Below, piece after piece: positions 58,224-64,000 of a DNA stretch of 64,000 nt. Under the pieces are notes generated by a model. That model did not search any database and was not told the DNA's origin. It saw only the letters and a list, made by a program, of their open reading frames with translations. Made by a program: the position numbers and the translations under genes. Source of the DNA: Terriglobia bacterium (GTDB lineage Bacteria > Acidobacteriota > Terriglobia > Bryobacterales > Bryobacteraceae); the NCBI GenBank assembly GCA_020073265.1, contig JAIQFN010000016.1:1-64000 (forward strand). Reading direction: 5' to 3'. Position 1 is the stretch's first letter; each line of letters starts with the position of its first letter.

Positions 58224-58529
58224 GTGACACGTAAGACATTTTTCCTGCTGGCGGCCCTGCTGTTGGTTGCCTGCCCGATCTTCGCGCAAACTCCCGGTGG
58301 CGGAGGCAGCACGAGTTGGAACCTGCCTGCCGCCTACATCGCGATGGGCATCGCGTCCGGCTTGTGCGGCATCGGACAGGGCAAGGCCACGGCATCGGCG
58401 GCGGAAGCCATGGCGCGCAATCCCGGCGCACAGGCGGCCATCCGGTTCGCACTCATTTTCGGACTGGTGCTGATTGAATCTCTGGCGCTCTACACGCTGG
58501 TCATCACGTTCGTAGCAAAGGCCACTTAA
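58224..58529 (+). CDS. atpE: F0F1 ATP synthase subunit c with signal-like extension
   Basis: AAGAAGGAG at 58206-58214 supports the GTG at 58224. The 101-residue product has an extra N-terminal hydrophobic segment (TFFLLAALLLVACPIFAQ) that looks like a cleavable signal, then the hairpin: helix 1 with GIASGLCGIGQGKATASAA, the loop ARNPGA (the R-N/Q-P motif contacting F1), and helix 2 with the ion-binding Glu in FGLVLIESLALYTLVI. Gln in helix 1 and Glu-Ser in helix 2 lie at the spacing found in sodium-binding c subunits. A GC-rich hairpin follows the stop. Genes for subunits b, delta, alpha, gamma, beta and epsilon are not adjacent. Confidence 0.93.
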   Translation: MTRKTFFLLAALLLVACPIFAQTPGGGGSTSWNLPAAYIAMGIASGLCGIGQGKATASAAEAMARNPGAQAAIRFALIFGLVLIESLALYTLVITFVAKAT

Positions 58530-58536
58530 TCTCGGC

Positions 58537-58560
58537 GGGGCGGTTCTGAAGGGCCGCCCC
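58537..58560 (+). terminator. GC-rich hairpin after atpE
   Basis: GGGGCGG at 58537-58543 pairs with CCGCCCC at 58554-58560 around a ten-base loop. There is no T-run, so it may terminate weakly or protect the 3' end of the F0 transcript; the next gene starts only 12 bases later. Confidence 0.5.
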
Positions 58561-58571
58561 ATCCTTCCCGC

Positions 58572-59456
58572 ATGAAGCTGCACGGAATCTTCCCTCCCAT
58601 CGCCACGCCCTTCAATCACGAAGGCGAAATCTGGAAAGTAAAGGTCCAGCACAACATCGAGAAGTGGAATCTCACCGGACTGGCCGGCTACGTGGTGTGC
58701 GGCTCCACTGGCGAGAGCGTCATGCTCACCACGGAGGAAAAGATCCAGCTTTGGGAATGGGTGGCGCAGTGGGCGGCGCCCGCCAAGCTGCTGATCGCGG
58801 GGACCGGCATGGAGAGCGTGCGCGAGACCGTCGCGCTTTCGAACCGCGCGGCCGAAATCGGCTACAAGGTCGCGATGGTGCGCACGCCGCACTATTACAA
58901 GAACCTGATCAACAACTCCGCGGCGCAGATGCTGTACTTCCGCGCCGTCGCCGACCAGTCGAAAATTCCACTCATCATCTACAACTGGCCGCAGATCACC
59001 GGCGTCGACATCGCGCCGGACGCCGTGGCGGAGCTGTCGCATCATCCCAACATCATCGCCATCAAGGAAAGCTCCGGCAATCTCGAGAAGGTGATGCAGA
59101 TGATTCGGGATACGAAAAAGGGATTCCAGGTGCTGACCGGATCGGCTCCGACGCTCGCGCCGTCTCTGGCCGTCGGATGCGTGGGCGCCGTGCTGGCGTT
59201 CGCCAACGCCGCTCCTTACGCGACCATCTCCATCTGGGAGGCGCACCGCACGCGCGAACCCGAGGCGGCGCTCGACTGGCAAAATCGCATCGCTCGTCCC
59301 GCGCAGCTCGTCACCACCAAGTACGGCGTGCCCGGCCTGAAGTACGCCATGGATCTGGCCGGATACTACGGCGGACCGCCGCGCCTGCCGCTCACCTGCC
59401 CGACTCCGGAAGCGAAGAAGGAAATCGACTTGGCGTTTCAAAGCCTGCGTGGGTGA
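58572..59456 (+). CDS. Dihydrodipicolinate synthase-family aldolase/lyase
   Basis: The 294-residue product is a DapA/NAL-family TIM barrel: GIFPPIATPF at the start, GYVVCGSTGESVMLTTEEK, the conserved Tyr in IPLIIYNWPQITG and the Schiff-base Lys in IIAIKESSGNLEKV. The family includes dihydrodipicolinate synthase, N-acetylneuraminate lyase and sugar-acid dehydratases. The Y-N-W-P variant and the lack of other lysine genes make a catabolic role as likely as lysine synthesis. Confidence 0.9.
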   Translation: MKLHGIFPPIATPFNHEGEIWKVKVQHNIEKWNLTGLAGYVVCGSTGESVMLTTEEKIQLWEWVAQWAAPAKLLIAGTGMESVRETVALSNRAAEIGYKVAMVRTPHYYKNLINNSAAQMLYFRAVADQSKIPLIIYNWPQITGVDIAPDAVAELSHHPNIIAIKESSGNLEKVMQMIRDTKKGFQVLTGSAPTLAPSLAVGCVGAVLAFANAAPYATISIWEAHRTREPEAALDWQNRIARPAQLVTTKYGVPGLKYAMDLAGYYGGPPRLPLTCPTPEAKKEIDLAFQSLRG

Positions 59457-59509
59457 GTCGCGTCGGCCTGGGTTCGACAAGCGGGGCTGGAGGGGTTCAT
59501 AATGAAAAT

Positions 59510-60424
59510 ATGCGGATATTCATTGTGCTTCTCACTCTTTGCTTGATTCCGCTGGGCGCCCAGCAACAGCCTCCCACCGAAGGCGGCGCCTCCGCGACCA
59601 ACGCCCCCGCGCAACCGACCGGCCCGCTCGATTACGTCTGCCCGATGGACAAAGACGTCCGTTCCGACAAACCCGGGTTCTGCTCGCGCTGCGGAATGAA
59701 GCTCGTGCTCGGCGTACCCGACGAGGTCGAGTATCCGATGGATCTGCACTTCAAACCCGCTACGTTTAGGGCCGGCGAGAAGGTCCAACTTCACTTTCAC
59801 ATTGAGGACCCGAAGACGGACAAGACCGTGAACAAGTACGAATTCGTTCACGAGAAGCTGTTCCACATGTTTGTCGTCAGCCAGGATCTGCAGTATTTCC
59901 TGCACGACCATCCGGTACTTCAAGCCGACGGCACTTTTGATTTCGACCAGGTGTTTCCGAAGCCGGGATTGTATCGCATCGTGGGCGACTTTTATCCCAC
60001 GGGCGGCACGCCCCAACTGATCGCCAAGACAGTGATAGTTCCCGGAGCTCCGGGCGCCGAGATTCCTCTGGTGGAACCAAAGCTGAAGCCGGAACTTGGA
60101 GTGAGCCATTGCACGAACATGGACGTCGCGTTGACTACCGATCCGCCGACGCCCATCGTGGGTTTGAAGACGCTGCTGTTTTTCAAGATCACTCCCGCCG
60201 ATGGACTCGAGAAATACATCGGCGCGTGGGCGCACATGCTGGCAGCGAGCGACGACCTGATCGATCTGATCCACGATCATCCGTTCATCGCCGACGGCGG
60301 GCCGCAGATGCAGTTCAACATCATCTTCCCGCGCGCCCGGACCTACAAAATCTGGGTGCAGTTCCAGCGCAAGGGCGTGATTAACACGGCGTCCTTCACG
60401 ATACCGGTGTCGGAGCTGAAGTAG
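59510..60424 (+). CDS. Exported protein with heavy-metal-binding domain
   Basis: From ATG 59510 the product has 304 residues, with a signal peptide (IFIVLLTLCLIPLGAQ). A short heavy-metal-binding domain follows: YVCPMDKDVRSDKPGFCSRC then GMKL, the Y-x-C-P-M-x(n)-C-x-x-C-G-M-x-L pattern found at the front of CusB and copper ATPases. The remaining 230 residues contain two similar halves with His-rich stretches (HMFVVSQDLQYFLHDHPVL; HMLAASDDLIDLIHDHPFI), so a tandem beta-sandwich metal-binding protein is likely. Its 3' end overlaps the convergent pyrF by 29 bases. Confidence 0.82.
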   Translation: MRIFIVLLTLCLIPLGAQQQPPTEGGASATNAPAQPTGPLDYVCPMDKDVRSDKPGFCSRCGMKLVLGVPDEVEYPMDLHFKPATFRAGEKVQLHFHIEDPKTDKTVNKYEFVHEKLFHMFVVSQDLQYFLHDHPVLQADGTFDFDQVFPKPGLYRIVGDFYPTGGTPQLIAKTVIVPGAPGAEIPLVEPKLKPELGVSHCTNMDVALTTDPPTPIVGLKTLLFFKITPADGLEKYIGAWAHMLAASDDLIDLIHDHPFIADGGPQMQFNIIFPRARTYKIWVQFQRKGVINTASFTIPVSELK

Positions 60425-61310
60425 CCTTTACGATTTCGTCGATCATCCGCAGGGTGTTGTCTCGGACCGAAGTCACGAATGCTTTTCGCGAAATGCCGCG
60501 ATCGGAAAAGCCGTAGGTGATTCCGCGCGACGAACTCACCACCGCGCCCAGACCGTTCTCGTGGAAGCAGGCCGCCGCGCTTTGAGCGCTTCCGCCTTGT
60601 GCGCCGTAACCCGGAACCAGGATGATGGCCTGAGGCATTAGCGCGCGCAATCTGCGCCCGTCTTCGGGAAAAGTAGCTCCGACCACCGCTCCGATGGAGC
60701 TATAGCCCGATTCGCCGAGCATGTTCTTGCCAAGATCGCTGATGATGGCGGCGATGGCTTCATAGAGCGGCCGGCCGGTGCCGGCGAGCGGCTGGTCCTG
60801 AAAATCCCGGGAACCCGGATTCGAGCTTTTCAGAACAACGAACAGTCCCTTGGCGTGTTTCGCACACGCTTCCGCGAAGGGAGCCAGGCTGTCGCGGCCG
60901 AGGTAGGGCGTCACGGTCAGGCTGTCGGCTTCAAAGTCGGTGGCCGACAGGAACGCGGTCGCGTAGGCTTCCGCGGTGGAAGAAATATCGTTGCGTTTTC
61001 CGTCGGCGATGACCAGTAGTCCTCTCGAGCGCGCCGCTTTCACCGTGTTCTCGAACGCCTCCATTCCGCCCAGGCCGTATTGCTCGTAGAAGGCCAGCTG
61101 CGGTTTCACGGCGGGGACCAGGTCGGCAACCGTGTCCAGCACCAGCTCGTGAAAATCGGAGACGATGGCGCGGAAATTCTCGCGCGACGGCGTTTCGCGG
61201 CCGGACCGGATGAAGTCCGGCATCAGGTCGATGCGCGGGTCCAGGCCGACGATGCAGGGGTTGCCTTTCTTGCGGACGGAGTCGATCAGGCGGTCGGCGA
61301 AGGTCTGCAT
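60396..61310 (-). CDS. pyrF: Orotidine 5'-phosphate decarboxylase (type 2)
   Basis: The 304-residue product is a PyrF of the longer subfamily: CIVGLDPRIDLMP, VKPQLAFYEQYGLGGM, LLVIADGKRNDISSTAEAYA with the catalytic Asp-Lys-Asp set, GLFVVLKSSNPGSRDFQD, and the phosphate-binding end ILVPGYGAQGGSAQSA then SSRGITYGF. It makes UMP in pyrimidine synthesis. No other pyr gene is adjacent. The gene is convergent with and overlaps the heavy-metal-binding gene. Confidence 0.94.
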   Translation of the reverse strand: MQTFADRLIDSVRKKGNPCIVGLDPRIDLMPDFIRSGRETPSRENFRAIVSDFHELVLDTVADLVPAVKPQLAFYEQYGLGGMEAFENTVKAARSRGLLVIADGKRNDISSTAEAYATAFLSATDFEADSLTVTPYLGRDSLAPFAEACAKHAKGLFVVLKSSNPGSRDFQDQPLAGTGRPLYEAIAAIISDLGKNMLGESGYSSIGAVVGATFPEDGRRLRALMPQAIILVPGYGAQGGSAQSAAACFHENGLGAVVSSSRGITYGFSDRGISRKAFVTSVRDNTLRMIDEIVKATSAPTPVS

Positions 61311-61404
61311 GAATCAGTCCCATTGTGCCACGCCGAACAATTCGGGAGCGCTCGAGTGCCTGCGTCCGGGACATATAATGGAACGCATCGGAAGGAAGGT
61401 GCGC

Positions 61405-62361
61405 ATGGATCTCGGAACTCTGATTTCAGCGGGCGCGCTGGCCCTGATGGCCGCGGCGTCCGGACTTGGGCAAACGCGGGCCGCCTCGAAAACGCATCCC
61501 GACTTCGAGGGCGTGTGGAGCTTCGCGACTTTGACGCCGCTGGAGCGTCCCGCGGATCTGGCCGGCAAGACGCATCTGACCGATGAGGAAGCGGCCGCAT
61601 ACGCCAAGCAGGTACGCGAGCGCAGGAACTTCGACCGGCGCGACGGCGGGGCGGAGGCGGACGTCTCGCGAGCGTACAACGATCTGTTTTACGACTTCGG
61701 AAACAGGGCTTCCAATCAGACCTCGCTGATCGTCGATCCGCCGGATGGAAGGCTGCCTGCCATGACTCAGTTCGGGCAGAAACGGGCTGCCGAGCGGGCC
61801 GCTAAGAACGCGGCGATTCCGAACGGACCGGAGGATCGCCCGCTGTGGGAGCGCTGCATCCTGGGTTTCAACTCCGGCCCGCCAATGATGCCGAGCGGCT
61901 ACAACAACAACGTGCAAATCTACCAGGTGCCGGGCTATGCCGTGCTCTTCAACGAGATGGTGCACAGCGCGCGTGTGGTGCCGCTGGACGGCCGCCCGCA
62001 CGGCACCCTGCGGCAGTGGATGGGCGACTCGCGCGGCCATTGGGAGGGCGACACGCTGGTGGTGGATACGATCAATTTCACGAGCGCCGGCACTGGAACG
62101 CTGGGACTGCGCGTGTCCACCGACGAGAACCTGCATCTGACCGAGCGTTTCACGCGCCGCGACGCGAAGACGCTGGTATACGAATTCACGGTGGACGATC
62201 CGACCGTCTGGACGAAACCGTGGACTGCGTCGGTTCCGATGACTAAGACGGACGAAGCGATTTACGAGTACGCGTGCCATGAGGGCAACTATGGGATGCA
62301 GGACATTCTGGCGGGCGCGCGAGCCGAGGAGCAGGCCGCGGGGCAGAAGCAGGCGAAGTGA
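61405..62361 (+). CDS. Exported hypothetical protein (family of the fragment at 471)
   Basis: GGAAGGAAGG before the ATG at 61405 supports this start. The 318-residue product has a signal peptide (GTLISAGALALMAAASGLGQ), then HPDFEGVWSFATLTPLERP, NQTSLIVDPPDGRLP, RPLWERCILGFNSGPPMMPS, YNNNVQIYQVPGYAVLFNEM, ARVVPLDGRPHGTLRQWMGD and SRGHWEGDTLVVDTINFT. This block order is common in Acidobacterial and other secreted proteins of unknown function. A truncated paralogue lies at the left end of the window. Confidence 0.82.
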   Translation: MDLGTLISAGALALMAAASGLGQTRAASKTHPDFEGVWSFATLTPLERPADLAGKTHLTDEEAAAYAKQVRERRNFDRRDGGAEADVSRAYNDLFYDFGNRASNQTSLIVDPPDGRLPAMTQFGQKRAAERAAKNAAIPNGPEDRPLWERCILGFNSGPPMMPSGYNNNVQIYQVPGYAVLFNEMVHSARVVPLDGRPHGTLRQWMGDSRGHWEGDTLVVDTINFTSAGTGTLGLRVSTDENLHLTERFTRRDAKTLVYEFTVDDPTVWTKPWTASVPMTKTDEAIYEYACHEGNYGMQDILAGARAEEQAAGQKQAK

Positions 62362-62384
62362 CGTCCAACGCGTCGCCTGCCGCC

Positions 62385-63122
62385 CTACTTCTTGGCGAGC
62401 AGCGCGAGCGTGCCGCCGCCGGCCGGGTAGACTTCGATCTTGGTGCCGGCTGGGAATGTGAGCGGTTTTTCGAAGTAGTAGGCGCGGTCGTATTTCGGCT
62501 TGTAGTCGTAGATCCAGATAAGCGGCCTGATTTCGCCGTCAGGCATTTGGGCCACGGCCTGGACCGAGCTTCCTTCGGTCATGGCGCCGGCGCGCGCACC
62601 GATCAAAGTCAGGGGAGCTTTCAGCGTGAGGCTGCCGTCGGCGATGATTTCAGTGCCTGGCTTGGCCGAAGCCGAAGTTGCGGCCGCTTTGACGTTGGCG
62701 GCGACGCCTTTCTCGGCGGAGTCGAACACAGGCGGCTTGGGCAACAACGAAGGATCGTCGCCCTCGGGCGATCCGCCTTCGACCCAATCGGCGATCAGAT
62801 GCATTTCCTCCTGCGTGAGCGCTTCCTGGTCCTGCACTTCTCCAAAGCCCTTCACGGCGGCGAAGGGAGGCATGCGACGTTCCAGCACTTCTTCCTTGAT
62901 GGCCTTGGCCCAGGGCCGCGCGTCCTGATAGGTCATCAATTTGATATCGGACGCCGAGCCGCCGTCGCGATGGCACGAGGCGCAGCGCTTATAGACAATT
63001 CGTGAAATCTCGCGGTTCCAGGTGATCTTGGTGGAAATAACGTCGTGGGCGCTCAGCAAGAAGCTTGCGCCCACGACCAGGAGGAGAATAACGGCTGACT
63101 TTGCTATCACTACCTTCATCAT
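62385..63122 (-). CDS. Exported cytochrome c-like protein
   Basis: The 245-residue product has a signal peptide (SAVILLLVVGASFLLSA) and a single haem c site CASCHRDG in YKRCASCHRDG, with a likely Met ligand in LERRMPPFAAVKG. The haem domain ends near residue 110 (EMHLIADWVEGG); a beta-rich domain follows (IWIYDYKPKYDRAYYFEKPL), typical of the extra domain seen in the copper-monooxygenase-linked cytochromes of Acidobacteria. Its start overlaps the stop of the monooxygenase-like gene by ATGA, so it is probably the electron donor. Confidence 0.85.
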   Translation of the reverse strand: MMKVVIAKSAVILLLVVGASFLLSAHDVISTKITWNREISRIVYKRCASCHRDGGSASDIKLMTYQDARPWAKAIKEEVLERRMPPFAAVKGFGEVQDQEALTQEEMHLIADWVEGGSPEGDDPSLLPKPPVFDSAEKGVAANVKAAATSASAKPGTEIIADGSLTLKAPLTLIGARAGAMTEGSSVQAVAQMPDGEIRPLIWIYDYKPKYDRAYYFEKPLTFPAGTKIEVYPAGGGTLALLAKK

Positions 63123-64000
63123 TGAACGCTGGCGCTAGGCGCGCCCTCCCGTCTCTGGCGGAACAGATCATTCAGATTCATGTCGGCCGGGACGACGATG
63201 TCGTAGAAGCCGAACATCATCTCTTCCGAGCTTTGCTCGCCGAAGCGCACGGTCGCGGTCGGATCCGGATTGTGCGGATTGTTGGGCGAGTTGTCATACC
63301 AGGCGGTGCACTCGATCTGGGCTCCGGGCGGGATGGTGAGCGGCTGGGGGAGCCGATAGTCGAGCTGCCAGAAGAAGTCGTAATTGGGAACCCGCAGCAG
63401 AACTTCCTTGCGGCCGTCCGGATAAACCAGCCGGTACTCGAAGGCCTTGCCGCGCACGTGCATATGCGGGAAGAAGTTCAGAATCGTCACGCCATTGGGA
63501 AAAGTGTTCTTGGCATCGACGCGATAATTCGGATCGCCGGGAGGAATTGCGAAACCCAGGCTGCTGCCAGCCATGGTTACGGCGCGCTCGGTGGGCTTCT
63601 GTTTGGCGAACACCAAGCCAATCTTGGTGTTGTCTTCCGATTCCTTGCCGTTGGTGGTGTAGTGGATCTGCAGCACCAGATCCGATCCGGCCTTGATCAT
63701 TTTGCCTAATCCCGGGCGCCACATCTCGGGCACTTTTCCGGGAGTGTAGATCATGAGGACATCGTTGCCGCCGCCGGAGATGTTCTGGATGTTGCCGCCC
63801 GTGGGAACGATGGGCACGCCGGTCTTGGCATCGCGCAGCCACTTGGAGTTGGGATCGCGGATGAAGATCACGACGTGGTGCACGACCGACCGGTCGCTGG
63901 GGCGCGCTTCCGCCATCTGGACCCATTTGTCTTCGGTGAATCTGGTGGGGAGCACGACGTACTGGTAGGGAACCTCGCCCTTGGCGGGCAGATGGAACGC
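63119..64000 (-). CDS. Copper monooxygenase-like exported protein (5' end beyond window)
   Basis: The frame is open to the window edge (the reading continues upstream of the GTG at 63955 as FHLPAKGEVPYQYVVLPTRF), so the N-terminus is missing. The visible part has SVVHHVVIFIRD, LVLQIHYTTNGKES, ILNFFPHMHVRGKAFEYRLV, and IECTAWYDNSPNNPHNPDP: the His-His and His-Met-His copper-site pattern of peptidylglycine/dopamine-type (PHM-like) monooxygenases. Such genes are common in Solibacter-like genomes. It is translationally coupled to a cytochrome c gene. Substrate unknown. Confidence 0.82.
   Translation of the reverse strand, partial: AFHLPAKGEVPYQYVVLPTRFTEDKWVQMAEARPSDRSVVHHVVIFIRDPNSKWLRDAKTGVPIVPTGGNIQNISGGGNDVLMIYTPGKVPEMWRPGLGKMIKAGSDLVLQIHYTTNGKESEDNTKIGLVFAKQKPTERAVTMAGSSLGFAIPPGDPNYRVDAKNTFPNGVTILNFFPHMHVRGKAFEYRLVYPDGRKEVLLRVPNYDFFWQLDYRLPQPLTIPPGAQIECTAWYDNSPNNPHNPDPTATVRFGEQSSEEMMFGFYDIVVPADMNLNDLFRQRREGAPSASVQ

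Noticed and set aside
58664-60424. Long frame suggesting a fusion of the DapA-family lyase and the metal-binding protein
   Set aside because: The first 280 codons are a shadow of the lyase gene; the signal peptide at 59510 marks the true start.

Overview
The window looks like the chromosome of an Acidobacteriota member of the Bryobacterales/Solibacter type. This is inferred from content, not from a search: GC is high, and there is a TIGR03437 C-terminal domain, a TIGR02999-type ECF sigma factor paired with a Ser/Thr kinase carrying TPR-like repeats, DUF3857 transglutaminase/TPR and DUF4159 proteins, secreted NHL-propeller and CocE/M14/P1 hydrolases, and hairpin repeats just after stop codons. 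No rRNA, tRNA or CRISPR array was seen.

Positions 1-17,000 are a patched region. Decayed pieces (IS66 TnpB tail, two fused gene ends, a frameshifted TIGR03437 domain, a tyrosine-recombinase tail) lie between intact blocks. The intact blocks are a minus-strand operon (DinB-like protein, PIG-L deacetylase, PLP amino-acid decarboxylase), an AraC regulator divergent from a methanethiol methyltransferase (mddA), two tiny coupled ORFs, a complete tolC-mfp-RND efflux operon, and a molybdenum hydroxylase pair (2Fe-2S plus Mo subunit).

Positions 17,000-25,000 form a signalling island: an ECF sigma factor and a membrane Ser/Thr kinase, flanked on both sides by related secreted tandem-repeat proteins, then a three-PAS hybrid histidine kinase. 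The two secreted genes share an upstream two-box element (TGGCSTGAAAGAAAT-N12-CGCTTGT) at the same spacing and distance from the ATG. This is the best candidate here for an undescribed regulatory system.

Positions 25,000-46,000 carry lipid and acyl-CoA metabolism (CDP-alcohol phosphatidyltransferase, GtrA, acyl-CoA dehydrogenase, three enoyl-CoA hydratases, alpha/beta hydrolase), AsmA, a HupE/UreJ-like membrane protein, an NHL protein, a large transglutaminase/TPR protein and a run of exported hydrolases (CocE, M14, P1, M20). A 195-bp MITE-like element and two families of covarying hairpin repeats lie between genes.

Positions 46,000-64,000 hold a phosphoesterase, DUF4159 and STAS proteins, a LigD split into phosphoesterase and polymerase genes, an ABC-2 exporter, amidohydrolase, amidase, hemD running into the F0 genes (AtpZ-like, AtpI-like, atpB, atpE) through serial 14-nt overlaps, a DapA-family lyase, a heavy-metal-binding exported protein, pyrF, and at the right edge a copper-monooxygenase-like gene (cut by the window end) coupled to a cytochrome c gene.

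Several genes carry what look like single-base deletions (near 1734, 18607, 21928). These may be real decay or consensus errors and should be checked against reads.
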